A stretch of DNA of 64,000 nucleotides, taken from Unio delphinus (lineage: Eukaryota; Mollusca; Bivalvia; Unionida; Unionidae). The translations under genes were made by a program, and so were the position numbers. How positions within the stretch are numbered: position 1 is the first letter of the stretch; each line of letters opens with the position of its first letter. Below are positions 12,048-23,985 of this stretch, one piece after another. A model generated the notes under the pieces. That model was not told the DNA's origin and did not search any database. It worked only from the letters and a program-made list of their open reading frames with translations. The stretch is taken from NCBI GenBank assembly GCA_029339505.1, contig JAQISU010000179.1, positions 14,880,001 to 14,944,000 of the forward strand, read 5' to 3'.

Positions 12048-13900
12048 AATGTAGCCAAGGACTGGTATAATCATTGAAGTATGATGTCTAGACACAAAGA
12101 CTGCCTAGGTTAAAGCAGACAGAGAAATTAAGGTTCTATATACATGTGTATCTTAAGTAAAAAAATTATGACAAAAAAATAATATTCGTAGGGAAACTCA
12201 GAAACGGAATATGCAAGTGCAAGTATACAAATAGCTCATGGAAGCATGGCACTAAGATACTTAAAATGCATGCAATGAACCTCCATCTGCATGTATCAGA
12301 AAAAGGATTTATACAGACAAAAAGCCAGGTTCTGAAAGTGTAAGAAACTTGCAAGTGTAAGTAACTTACTCCAAGGTGTCAGAGGTGACAAACTCAGAGG
12401 TAAAAAGCCAATTGAATACAAGGTATTTCAATAATCTGTGCAGCTCTCATTTATAATAGGACCTGTCTATGAAAATAATATAATAAAATGACCTCATTAA
12501 TATGCATGCATTTCACTCTTTATTTAATTTGTCTAATATCTTGATAATATAATCACATATTTCAAATTTTCAAGTTTGGTAAAAACTCAAACAGAATATG
12601 TCCTCAAGAGTTTTAAGAGTCAATCAAAGGCAAGATCAAATCAGTAATATGTGTCAGCCTTGGTCCTTGTCTGATCAAAATCAGTTCAAGAAATATTGTC
12701 TTCAGAATGATAACAAAGTCAGTTAGATACCAAATAACATCATTAATATATTTTAATCTTTTTCATGATCAAAATTTGTCAGACGTTTGATGATACACAC
12801 TCATATTAAAAGTCTCGTTCACAACAGGCTTTATGGCCAGGTGAGCTAAAAGATTTATCTCCCTGCACAGCTTGAGGCAATGAGCTTCATATCTACGACA
12901 TCTATACAAAACAAAAGGCTTTTTGCATTCATGACTGTGGGATGGATGGAAACATGTATGGATGGATGCAATGGTTCCTATATATCCCCATTGATGTGAA
13001 TGATACAAAACCTTTTAGCAAACTCTTAAATGGTCTAAACCACCACTGCTGCATTATTGTGGTGACTTAAACTTCATTGTAAAATATCTAATAAAATATT
13101 TTAGCTAATTTGCCATAAAGTGTTGAAATAAAAGCATTTCTTGGATGTTATGTGAATATATTTTGCCATAAAAAGTTGAAATATAGGTATTTCTTCAATG
13201 TTATGTGAATATATTTAAGCTCATATCAAGGGACATAATTTGTATTCAAAATAAAAATGACAAGACGTTACTGATAGAAAGTGCATCTAGGTCTATGAAA
13301 CAATGTATACACCCTATTGTATCAGAATATGTTGACTGGTTCCTGAACTATGTTGCATCTAAGGATGTGCTGTCACAGAGTTGAGGCTGACAGAAAATGT
13401 CAATGCATCCATACAAATTGAACCAGTAAAGATGAAACCTTTGAATGGTACATCTACATGTTATAGGTAATTTTTTTTTTTTACCAAACTGTATCCAAAC
13501 ATTTGTAAATGTTGGAGAAACTTTTGTATTATTTGTGAACAGAATGAAAGAAAACGTTTGCCCTGGATACAACGGTGCATCAGGAGAGTGTTGCCTTTGG
13601 TGTCCCCAACTTAGAAAGAAATACCACAAACTGTTTCCCTGGGAATATTGCCACCCCATATGAATGCCCAGAGTATAACTCCTTCATTTTGAATAAGGAA
13701 TCATGAAGCATGGAAACTGATCTGGTGGGGCATTATACTACAATACATTTTGGTCTCTTCTCTTCACAACTGGGTGCATGTTGTATCCTGCCAACCATGG
13801 TCTTAAGTGAAATTTTACACCTCTAATAGGTGGTTATCTGTTGAAAATGTCAAAATATCATCTTAATGAATATGCTGATGAATAGAATTAGTGAACTCAC
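12048..13900. other. intronic sequence without recognised gene
   Basis: It contains a diverged copy of the dispersed repeat also seen at 4.4-4.9 kb and a short near-tandem pair at 13,080-13,220 ('ttgccataaa-gttgaaata' twice). Open stretches near 12,769-13,008 and 13,348-13,663 have no recognisable domains. Confidence 0.55.
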
Positions 13901-14003
13901 ATCTATCAGATCCTGATCATTTGCTAGTTTGAATCCCGTCTGTATACCAAAGTCCACAATTGACATTCCAGCATTTTCTTCTTGTTCTGTCTTGGGAACA
14001 TAG
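13901..14003 (-). CDS. A2M/CD109-like gene exon (receptor-binding domain)
   Basis: A 103-bp minus-strand exon with acceptor 'tttacag' above 14,003 and donor GTGAGT below 13,901. It encodes YVPKTEQ then AGMSIVDFGIQTGFKLANDQ, which matches the hallmark 'SgMaIvdv-llSGF' strand of the A2M receptor-binding domain. It enters in phase 2 from the 17.3-kb exon and leaves in phase 0, joining the 235-312 exon. Confidence 0.8.
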
Positions 14004-14807
14004 CTGTAAAGCAGAAATTTATCTGTGTATGAAATCTGCACTAATAATACCGGCATAAGTGCATAGTCTACACCAGAATTGTCATTAAATTATGTGCTGG
14101 CAGAAGAAGTTTTATCCTCTGTTGTTTCTACTAATGATTTTTTACACACTGCGCAGACTTTGGATTGTCTGGCACACTGTGCATAACCGACATTTATTAA
14201 GATCCAACACTAATAGAAACTGACAATAATTATGTCAGAAAAGGAAAGATGTAACGTATACAATGAACATGACCATGCAAAGCAATGTTGTGAAACTTAT
14301 GTATTGCCAAGATAAATAGTGGTGTTATTCAGGGTACATAAAAATCAGGAGTACCGTATTTTCCGGGGTATAAGTCGCTACTTTTTTTCGTTTTTTTTCT
14401 TTTAAATGACGTGTGCGACTTATACGCAGGAGCGACTTATACGATAAATAAATTTTTTTCACGACCGATATGACCGATGCGCAGTGATGCTGTGTTATAG
14501 CGAATGCATCTACGGTATACCGGCAAGCCAATTGCTCGAAACTTACATACACGTAAGTATTAGACTACAAGAATATCAAATTAAATAATCAAATATTATT
14601 TAGTTATAATATATATGTGTTAAAATTTGTTGTTATTAATTTAAAAAAATATTGAAATTACGATTGCCATTGTTTTCCTTTTATTATTCACCACGTGCTT
14701 CAAGCAAAGTGTTGGTCAGATGTCGCTACAATATATGTATTTAAATGTACCGGTAGCGCTTCATAATTTACTTCAATAGTTTATAAAAAAAACTCTGGAT
14801 TAACCCG

Positions 14808-15315
14808 AGACTGGCTTCATTGAGAGAACTCCAAAGTAATAATAAAAATAACTGGAAGGCTGGCGAACAATTTCAGTTGTCGTATAAAATGCCTTTGAAG
14901 TTCGCTCTGGGTGTGGAATTGACCGGAATACCGAGACTTTCTTCATTGAGAGAACTTCAAAGTAATTAATATAAAAAAAAATGGAAGACTGGCGGACAAC
15001 TTCAATTGTTTTATAAAGTGCCTTTGAAGTTCGCTCGGGTTGTGGAAATTGACCGGAATACCGAGACTGGCTTCATTGAGAGAACTTCAAAGTAATTAAT
15101 AAAAAAAACTGGAAGGCTGGCGGACAACTTCAATTGTTTTATAAAGTGCCTTTGAAGTTTGCTCGGGTTGTGGAAATTGACCGGAATACCGAGACTGGCT
15201 TCATTGAGAGAACTTCAAAGTAATTAATAAAAAAAACTGGAAGGCTGGCGAACAACTTCATTTGTTTTATAAAGTGCCTTTGAAGTTCGCTCGGGTTGTG
15301 GAATTGACCGGTATA
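14808..15315 (+). repeat. four ~125-130-bp tandem repeats inside the pogo-type element
   Basis: Each copy runs 'gagactggcttcattgagag' ... 'ggctggcg-acaa-ttca' ... 'gcctttgaagttcgctcggg' ... 'tgaccgg'. Copies start near 14,808, 14,932, 15,063 and 15,190. The third and fourth are almost identical and the first is the most diverged. The array ends at a TATATAAATA sequence (about 15,311-15,320) about 100 bp before the transposase ATG, so it may have been an upstream promoter array. Confidence 0.85.
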
Positions 15316-15420
15316 TAAATACGGACCGTTCATACCATGGAGCATTAAAAAAAAATAGTTTCACAATAACGTTGTATGATTTAAAATTGTTATGTTAGCG
15401 TAAGTCAATACAGTTTAATC

Positions 15421-15531
15421 ATGGCACCAACAACTACCACGCGAAAAAGTTATGATGCAGAATTTAAGTTAAACGTCGTAGCATTTGCGAAAGAAAACGG
15501 AAATCGTGCAGTGGCGCTATTATTTACTTAA
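15421..15531 (+). pseudogene. truncated pogo/Tigger transposase N-terminus (36 codons)
   Basis: The ATG follows a TATA box. The peptide includes RKSYDAEFKLNVVAFAKENG, the start of the helix-turn-helix DNA-binding domain seen in CENP-B/pogo/Tigger transposases, and then stops at TAA. Everything after the first helices is missing, so no catalytic domain is encoded. Confidence 0.8.
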
Positions 15532-16317
15532 TAAACATTATTTATAAATCTTATTTGCTTATATTCCTATTTTTAAAATTTCAAACAAGAATATACTTAC
15601 ACGTTGTTGGAATTACTAAGTCGTATGCAATGGCCGGCAGTATCAAACCGTGATTACGGTAAGTGCGCAGGAGCGACTTATATGCAGGAGCGACTTATCT
15701 GTTGAATTTTCCAAAATTATCTGGATTTTCCCCTCCCGCGACTTATACCCCGGAGCGACTTATAGGGCGGAAAATACGGTACTGAAATTAAATGACTATT
15801 CAAAGGCCATTTGTCTTTGATGCCTTTTCATAATATCAAGTGATCTACTTCAGTTAATAATTTAAATCAAGAAAAAATACAAAATGCAATACAGATTGAA
15901 ATAAATAAATGTGATGCAATATGATAGGGAAATGGTTCTTTTTTTTTAAAAGTCATTGTAACTGGACCCATATGTTAATGACTGCTCTTTAGCTTCTATC
16001 CTTTCTCCTCCAGTTGCAACTCCAGTAAATTCACTTTAGAGATGCTTCCAGGATTTTATTGGAGGGTGGGGGGTGGGGGTGGAAGGCTTGAAGCTAACAC
16101 TTTTAGCCAAAATAAGGAGGAAGTAGAACAAAAAAGAGTTGGTGGAGGAAATGGCCACAGTTCAGCATTTACCTAACACTTCAATATCTATCTCCTTCTA
16201 GATTCATTGTTAGAGTGTCTGTCCATTTTCAAGATATACGATCACTGAAGCAGGCTAAGTGAAGGAATAGTTAGTCTGGTTCCCTGTATTTCATTCTCCT
16301 TGTTAATACCATGTTTT

Positions 16318-16402
16318 GTTAAGTCTTTGGTATGACTCGGCTGGGAATCAAACCACTGACCTCTCGCTTCTGCGGCGGACGCTCTAACTACTAGGCCACC
16401 CA
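16318..16402 (-). repeat. tRNA-derived SINE head
   Basis: Read on the minus strand, GGTGGCCTAGTAGTTAGAGC gives an A-box and GGTTTGATTCCC a B-box about 45 bases later, as in a tRNA-derived SINE promoter. The same module recurs at 20,640-20,730 and 42,045-42,095, always on the minus strand. Confidence 0.7.
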
Positions 16403-16444
16403 CGCAGTTCATTTTCAGTAATAGAGGCTTTATTTTACAGTGGA

Positions 16445-16950
16445 TCAGCAACTACATTACTTTAAGTATTAGTGGCCCTACTTTACGGCAGATGAGTACC
16501 TACATTATTTTTAGTAACAGTGGCCATACTTTACGGCAGATGAGTACCTACATTATTTTTAGTAACAGTGGCCATACTTTACAACAGATGAGTACCTACA
16601 TTATTTTTAGTAACAGTGACCATACTTTACGGCAGATGAGTACCTACATTATTTTTAGTAACAGTGGCCATACTTTACAACAGATGAGTACCTACATTAT
16701 TTTTTAGTAACAGTGGCCCTACTTTATGGCAGATGAGTACCTACATTATTTTTAGTAACAGTGGCCATACTTTACAACAGATGAGTACCTACATTATTTT
16801 TAGTAACAGTGGCCATACTTTACGGCAGATGAGTACCTACATTATTTTTATAACAGTGTTAGTAACAGTGGCCATACTTTACGGCAGATTAGTACCTACA
16901 TTATTTTTTAGCAATAGTGGTCATGAGGTTAATAAATGTGTAAAACAAAC
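16445..16950. repeat. 48-bp minisatellite, about 10 copies
   Basis: Head-to-tail copies of 'gatgagtacctacattattt' followed by 'ttagtaacagtggccatac'. The repeat length of 48 is a multiple of three, so it yields a spurious open frame with a 16-residue repeat. Copies alternate between 'ttacggca' and 'ttacaaca' variants, a higher-order pattern. Confidence 0.92.
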
Positions 16951-17281
16951 ATAGCCAAATAACATTATAAATATACCATTAGTTAATACTTTACAAAGTG
17001 TTTACATGACTGGTGCTTGCAAGGAACTTAAACTTATTCATTTCTTTCTGAATTCAAGTATTTAATGAAGCCAATATTATAAACTCTTAAAGTAGAAGTG
17101 ATACTTCCACAGGGCAATGTAGCAAGTTTTAACCAACTCTAACTAAATAGTCAAGTAGGGGAGAAAATTTCTGGTATTTTTTGCATCATCTATTTATGAC
17201 TATGTTATTTTTTCATAGTATTACAAATAAGGTAGCAGTAATGAATAGGCTAACAATAACTAAGTAATATTGTGTCAGTAC

Positions 17282-17395
17282 CTGATACTGACAGTAATGC
17301 AGTACAATGTTCTTGAGGCAGCCTGACCAAACCTGCTGCTTGATGTCTTTGCTTTGTCCAGTGGGCAAAATCCACAAAGATCACATCCTGGATTC
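17282..17395 (-). CDS. A2M/CD109-like gene exon (between TED and RBD)
   Basis: A 114-bp minus-strand exon, 'tttcag' acceptor and GTACTG donor. It encodes a short cysteine cluster, NPGCDLCGFCP, followed by a strand reading TLYCITVSI that leads into the SgMaIV-type strand of the next exon. It enters with one base completing the AG left by the 22.2-kb exon and exits with two, keeping phase on both sides. The three-cysteine insert is not something I recall as typical of A2M. Confidence 0.7.
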
Positions 17396-17646
17396 CTGAA
17401 ATATAACAGTATGTTGCAGGTGCAGTTATAAAAAAAATAATTTCATAGCTCACCATGCAGTTTATGTTAACATCTTTCAGGATGATCTGAAACATTGTAT
17501 TAGGCATGCATATGGTATAGATTTAGGCTCCTTACTGTCAAGAATGGCATCACCTAATAGAGAATGGATGCAAAATAAGAGAAAGAAAAAAAAATTAATT
17601 ATACTATGAAAAAATTGCTTAGGGTATATAATTTAAATTACAAAAA

Positions 17647-17880
17647 TACAGTAGAATTTTGATTATTTGGCATCCAATTAACAGTTTCTGTTAACCAACT
17701 GGACATTTTACTTCAAAATTATAAAAATAGGTACATGTATGTAGATATTATGATTTTTTTAATGACCCAGTATATTGTATAATACTTTTTATGTTCATAA
17801 TTATTTTATTATTCATCTATTGTTGTATCTGTCACAGTCTTGGTCCTGCACCATGATGGATAATCAAAGTTCTACTGTAC
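17647..17880. mobile_element. TA-flanked pogo-type MITE, 234 bp
   Basis: The left end TACAGTAGAATTTTGATTAT and right end ATAATCAAAGTTCTACTGTA are near-perfect inverted copies starting and ending with TA. No reading frame inside. Confidence 0.85.
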
Positions 17881-17999
17881 TGTAAATTTATCTGCATGAT
17901 TCTATCACATCTCATTTGAGAGAACAGGAACACTGGATCATGCTTGGCCATTTGAATCTTGTACTTTCACTATCAAACTCTATGCAGTGCAAGGACCAA

Positions 18000-19950
18000 G
18001 ATCATTTTACTGAAATGATAACCAGTACCATATGCATTCACTTATAATTCCATCTGTAAATGATCAGATTTGTCGTTGCTTGACATGCTCTTACAGATAT
18101 TGCTTTCTGCAGCTTGTTATGAGTAATCAGTCAAATGTACAAGATGGACTTGGATGTGCCAGGATATGATGTAATGGCAGATCTGGATTGATGTTGTCTG
18201 TAGTGGTTATGCAGTAAGTATTTAATTTCATGGTTAACCTCTACAAATACCCAAAATAATGAGTACAAAAGAATGAAACTATGCTGTTGCAAACAGTGGT
18301 CACATTACTACCAATAAAATACTACCACCTGTATAAGCACAAATCAAAGCCGTGGAAGATCAATACTCACACTGTACTTTTGACCAAATGAATAACATCA
18401 GTTGCAGCTGACGCAGCCAACAATACTAAAACAATACTTTCATCTCTACGAGCACAAATAAAACACCCATCAAGATTTATCAGTTTTGCCATGTTTTAAT
18501 TTCACTGTTCAAGATCAAAGGAAGCTGATGCATCCAACAAAACCAAGCAGTGGCAATATCTTATGTGTTTAGAACCCACCAAAGTGTGAAAATACTAACT
18601 AAATTGAAAGACAGTTGAATCCCTTCATTGTTTGTGTCTGCCACTTGTAAACAGTAAACCATGCAACCTCATTAATCAAGCCAATTCACACTGGATGAAC
18701 AATCGTGACTCATGCAATAATGAGTGAAAGATCAGATCTATTTATCTGAGGTTTTGAGAAAGCTGGACTTGTTTAATGCAGCAATCTGAAGATTATTTAC
18801 ATGAGAAGAATTTGTTTCTACCATGATACTTGATTGACATGATGTTGATACAGTGGCTTTGTCCAACAATCTGTGCAGTGTGAGCTTTAATACTCTGCCT
18901 TAATTTCCTATATCGATTTAAGGCAGTGAGTATAAAATTAAATCTATCAGATACAGTACCTTATCAAATGTGTGCATTGAAACAATATAAAATGATTTCT
19001 AATTCTCACTTCAAAACATTTTTAAAAAAATAAAACAAAAACATGTAAAAGTTAATATTTAATTAACAAATTACAGTATTGACCTTGATTTGTCAACTAC
19101 AAATAGCTGTGTTAATCTCTACAAATGAAATACTGTAAGAAAACTGGGGGAAGGGTCATCATCGTAAGTGGCTCATTTTTGTTGGGGATTTAAATTCATG
19201 GTTCATGGCAACAACGAAAACCACGAAAATGTATTCCCCAACGAGTATTGATGATACTATAGTATAACTAACAATTAAGAACAGAAAGGCTGGAATGTGA
19301 CTTTGTAAATGTTTTTCTCTACCTTTTATACTGTTGTTAATAACACAAAGATCTTACATCTTATAACACACCAATAGATATATCTTGGATGTATTCAAGT
19401 CTGTACCAGACAATTTGGTAAACCTCTCAGTATCTCATTTTTTGTATCTATGTAGCAGCTGTTGTTCTGATTGGATGCATACAAAAATGTTATACCATAA
19501 AGTTTACATATGCATCAGACACTAAGCTTACAAAAGATTAGGAAAAGTTTAGCATTGGTCAACAACATATCATCAGTGGTCAATTTTCAAGTTTACTTCA
19601 AAGGATATAACTTGTATAACTACTTTATATTTTCAATAAAATGATTAAAACAATTTGTCACAGCAAGTAAAACCAAATTAAACAGCTCACTTTTTGAATA
19701 AAAAAAATTTTCCTCTAAGAAGAGTTTCCAAAGGGAGTATATTCAGCTGGAATAAATTTAAAAGCAATTTCTTATAAAAATCAATTTGGTTGAAAGGCTT
19801 TAATAGTCTTATTTCCAGTGCAACAATGGGAGACAGATAGTCCAGGTTTATGTCCTGTGCTAAAATTTATGAGCTAACAACATAGACCCAGATCTACAAT
19901 ACATGGAAGCTGTTGGAGGTCTGTGCTTACCAGCTGGGTATATTATACTC
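18000..19950. other. intronic sequence; one foldback element
   Basis: No gene is recognised. At about 19,166-19,258, GTTGGGGATTTAAATTCATGG faces AAAATGTATTCCCCAAC in inverse orientation with 'aacgaaaaccacgaaa' between. This resembles a small foldback/MITE family. Confidence 0.5.
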
Positions 19951-19954
19951 CGGT

Positions 19955-20175
19955 AAAGTGTATCATACAAGGGTAAAATGTATCATACAAGAGCAAAATG
20001 TATTATAAAAGTGTATAATGTATCATACAAAGGTAAAATGTGTCATACAGGAGCAAAATGTATCATACAAATGTACAACGTATCATACAAAGGTAAAATA
20101 TGTCATACAGGAGCAAAATGTATCATACAAGTGTACAGTGTATCATACAAGTGTACAATGTGTCATACAAGGGTA
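19955..20175. repeat. 20-bp minisatellite
   Basis: About eleven copies of 'tgtatcatacaagggtaaaa' with variants (gagcaaaa, gtgtacaa). Two open frames through it are repeat artefacts. Confidence 0.9.
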
Positions 20176-20439
20176 ATATGGTAGACTTTGATTCATCATA
20201 CTCTAATTTATTATTTTCACTTCAATTATTGAATAAAACTGATGGAAAAGTGCTGACAACAGGAGGTGTGGATGATCAGTGGCCTGTCCAGTTCACCAAT
20301 CCATGGAGCCATGGCAATGTCATCTAAGGTGTCATGGAAGAAAAGTGGGAGATTCCTTATTCACCACTGTGTGGTGGTAATCCTCAAACTAACACAAACA
20401 TGGATTTGTTTGTTTGTTTGATTAGAATTTTTAAAATAG

Positions 20440-20820
20440 CTTTAACACTTTTTCAGTCATATCACTATGATGTCTGCAGTGAGGCAATTTATAGTGATGT
20501 CTAGCACTGGGGCATCATGCTACAGACATGTAGCATGATGTCCCACCCAGTCACATTATCCTGACACCAGACCGACCAGTCCTAACACTAACCTCTTAAT
20601 ACTGAGTGCCAAGTGAGGCAGCTGTTAGTACCATTTTTGTAAATCTTTGGTATGACTTGGCTGGGGATTGAACCCAAGACCTTCTGCTTCCGCGGTGGAC
20701 GCTATAACCACTAGGCCACCGGAGTGGTAAGTTGGATTGGTAACATCAAGAAAGGAGTGCTATCATCATGATTCCTTCCCTTACACAGGTCATCAAAACT
20801 CGGTGCATGTTTTCCATAGC
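20440..20820 (-). repeat. SINE-like interspersed repeat with tRNA-like head
   Basis: It aligns along its length with 41,835-42,210: shared blocks include 'tatcacta-gatgtc-gcagtg', 'gtgatgtctagcactggggc', 'cagacatgtagcat-atgtcc' and 'cctaacactaacctcttaat'. On the minus strand a tRNA-like head (GGTGGCCTAGTGGTTATAGC ... GGTTCAATCCCC) starts near 20,725. Confidence 0.75.
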
Positions 20821-20829
20821 GAATGAAAC

Positions 20830-22198
20830 CATATAGATAATAGGGTACTAGCCTAAACCTTTTCCTCACAACTCATGTTTATAACCTGGTGTCTGTCCTG
20901 AAGACCTTGGCCTAAACCTGGTGTCAGCACGTGGTGCATTGTGAACAGTGACAAAAACATGTAGGTCAGAACCAATCACCATACCTGGTATTCAGTGGCT
21001 AGTGCCAAATAACTGGTACCTGATACTTGGTGCCCCAAGATAACACTAAAGTTTACTGTCACTTGATACATTACAAACCTTTTGTGACTTTCACTTGACA
21101 TATTAACTGATGCCTGATGTTCAGCAACAGACACTGCTGATTATCACTTGATATATTATGTGATGCCTGGTGGCTAGTGAGTGGTTGACAGGCAATGGAC
21201 AGTCATATAATGCAGATCTTACACCTGAGAATCTGTTCGTAAGCTTGACTTTGCTGAACAGAACTCCAGCATTTGCCCTTCTACTCATGCACAAGCAAAA
21301 GAGCCAATGATATATAATGTTTCTAACAAAACTAGGCATTAAGCTAATTGGAAATCTCCTGGAAGTCGATGTATTAGGATGTATTCAGAAATAGCCCCCA
21401 AAATGTGATTAATACTTGCACTGCAGGCAAAAATGAAAAAAAAAAACCTCCCAGAGTTAAGAGTTAGTTGAGTGCAGAGTCTTGAAAATAAGACAAATAT
21501 ATGGATGGACAAACTGGACTAAATTAGGGGCATAAAACTGAGAAATCTGAGATACTCAACTATTCATAATTGTCCTGTGCAAATTGAAGGATTTTTGTAC
21601 ATGAAAACCGCAGACTTTTTGAGAATATATTTCTTGTTAGGCTGTATCGCTTTTTTAGCAAGAAGAAATAATTTTTGTTAAATATGTTTTGAAAATAATG
21701 AATGACACATTTATCAGAAAGCTTCCATTTTGTTCTTTTCAATTTATCATGACACAAGACCCAGCATAATAAAATGTAGTATCCATTTTTAATAAAATTT
21801 AATAAAATTTTTCTTATGAGCCCAAACATAAAAAGCATAATAAAAGGCATAATGAAATAGCTAATGCCCCAATGTGATTTGTTTCATTATTAGAGTTAAT
21901 AATTTATCCATCACTTCAAACGATGCACATATGTTCCAGAATCAATCTATGAAACCTAGTCATTTCCATTCATTCAGAATTATGTAAATTCCCATACTGT
22001 TCTAGGTGATTCAAGAATTTTGTTTCATTCTCAAATCTTCTCTAAACACTGACACTGAGGAGACAGCATCTTCATTTAATTCATGGTCTACAGTATAAAC
22101 AGGTTTCATAAGATGATATTGGGACCAAAATATGCGGCCAGCTTGAATATGGAGGTGGGTCATAGTGGACAGTTTCAGAAAGAGAGAGTGAAACTTGC
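20830..22198. other. intronic sequence without recognised gene
   Basis: Short repeats of 'acttgatacatta' type occur at 21,000-21,180. No domain could be recognised in any frame. Confidence 0.55.
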
Positions 22199-22362
22199 CT
22201 TATTTTCATAGCCTCTTCCTGAGAGATTGTGTAGTTGGCTATTTCAATCTTGAAGTTACAAACTTCATCTTCTCTCTTATCTCTGTTGTACAGAAAGTCA
22301 ATGGACATACGACCAGCACCCTTGCCTCTGACATCAATAATGATCTTTTTCCCTACAGGAAC
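22199..22362 (-). CDS. A2M/CD109-like gene exon with GC-AG donor
   Basis: A 164-bp minus-strand exon, acceptor 'ctaaag' above 22,362. It encodes VPVGKKIIIDVRGKGAGRMS followed by IDFLYNRDKRED, matching the A2M-family strand pair that reads 'v-v-G-G-a--ql-v-YN' just before the receptor-binding domain. The best donor is AATAAG|GCAAGT, a GC donor with otherwise perfect consensus. It leaves phase 2, and the 17.3-kb exon supplies the missing base. Confidence 0.75.
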
Positions 22363-23985
22363 CTTTAGAAAGGCAAAATAAATATGTGTCAAGATTTCTT
22401 GGAATCTGTAATGTACATTTAGCAAATTCTGCAAACTCTAGAAGTTTACTGAGCAAACATAGTCATGTGAAGAGTTCCAAAAATATGGAACACAAAACAA
22501 AGACCTTCAAATTAAGGAATCTGAAATAGTACAAGCTATATTTTACTACTCCATATGGAATGGTTCTTTAAAAAACAGTCAAACCTACTTATCTCAACCT
22601 GGGTTTGCTTTAGAACCCATTTATGTTGATTGTTTTGGTCCAGTCCCGAATAGGACACCTTCTTTGTTATGCTAATTTTTTTGCCTTATCCTGAACCCTG
22701 TTAAGTTGATAATCCCATTTTGTCGATCATAATTGTTTGGTCTGAATTAACATGTGGATCCAATTAAGTCAACAAAATTCAACTTTTAATGTCCATCTCA
22801 GAAAAACTTGACAAGAAATGAACCTGTGTTTCTATTATTTCTGGTACCTTGTACCGGCAAGAATGAAAAAAGCTGATACAATGACCAAATTTTATCAGTA
22901 CAAATGCTATTTAACCAATCGTTTCATTGCATGGTTTATCATTTGCAGATAAAATTATGTTGTAAACAATTCTTTTTGAATAAGGAAATTGAATGAATGC
23001 ATTTCTGACCTTTACATGAGCTGAGTTCCTAATGGACATCATCACATGTCAACATTATGACAATATAGTTCATTCCACACAGTATCACAAATTTTATTTT
23101 ATTTGTAACTCAAAAAATTATCAGGTCACCATCATTCAATGTAGCTAAACATATCTAATCTGTTTTACACAACATATTTAAAATGAATTAAGTAGTTTTT
23201 GATATATTTAATGATGCTGACCTGAAAATGTACAGTTTCAGATCGGATAATATTTATAATACTTTGTTAAAAAACTCACAGTGTAATCCCATTCAAATAT
23301 CATCATGGTCAGTGACCAGCTTAATCCATACACAATTAACAACTAAAGTGAACTGTTGAAGTGTTTCCTTGCTTGGTGTGAGTGTAAGCCTTTCACTTTG
23401 GCATGGTTAGATCACATGACTTGCAATCATCTATAAATAGAAACCTTCAAAAGTCCAATCTAAGCTGGTCCCCACACAATATGTGGTTATTAATTTGTTT
23501 TGAACAAGAGTAAATAAAGCATCAATGGTAACTTTAAAAAAATTAAAGAGCCAATTATATCATTTTTGAAATGAAGTTATCAATTGTTGTATCGTGATTA
23601 CAGATTCTTTAACGCAATGGAATGAAGCACAAAGTAACTAATAGGTGCAATGTCTAGGAAGCAGAAAGATAAGTGCTTTCATTTTTATTATCTTGAATCA
23701 AATATCAAAGTGTTGATATCCATGAAAGAGATTAGCCGACTCTACTTCTGGCACTGTGTTGTTGCTGATGGTCACTTATCAAAGTCAGGATGGATTTGGA
23801 GCTAGATGAATAGAATAAGTTTACCGAGAGCCTCATCTTTTTCTGATACTGAGGCAAATTTTTTTGGTAAAATATGGCATATAGCAGTGTAATGGAACCT
23901 CATATCATCAATAAAGTGATAGATTTTCACACGATAATGGCCAGTTACATTTTGAAACTATTCTACACTAACAAAAGAAAACACT
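22363..23985. other. intronic sequence without recognised gene
   Basis: At about 22,576 there is 'cagtcaaacctacttatctc', a pogo-type left-end lookalike with no visible partner. Nothing else is recognisable. Confidence 0.5.

Larger units (their letters stand above)
14354..15779 (+). mobile_element. pogo/Tigger-type element with internal deletion, TA target
   Basis: The ends CCGTATTTTCCGGGGTATAA and the inverted GGGCGGAAAATACGG are bounded by TA on both sides (14,352-14,353 and 15,780-15,781). Subterminal 'gagcgacttat' motifs repeat at both ends. It contains a four-copy tandem array, a TATA box and only the first 36 codons of a transposase. The rest of the transposase has been lost, so it needs an enzyme from elsewhere. 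Confidence 0.85.

Noticed and set aside
16318..16402. Functional tRNA genes (here and at 20,640-20,730 and 42,045-42,095)
   Set aside because: A- and B-box-like motifs are present, but the cloverleaf is imperfect and the units continue into a shared SINE-like body.
16492..16954. CRISPR-like array
   Set aside because: The 48-bp units are contiguous without spacers and the context is an animal intron; it is a minisatellite.
22576..22800. Another pogo-type MITE
   Set aside because: The left end looks suitable (cagtcaaacctactta), but I could not find an inverted partner within a plausible distance.
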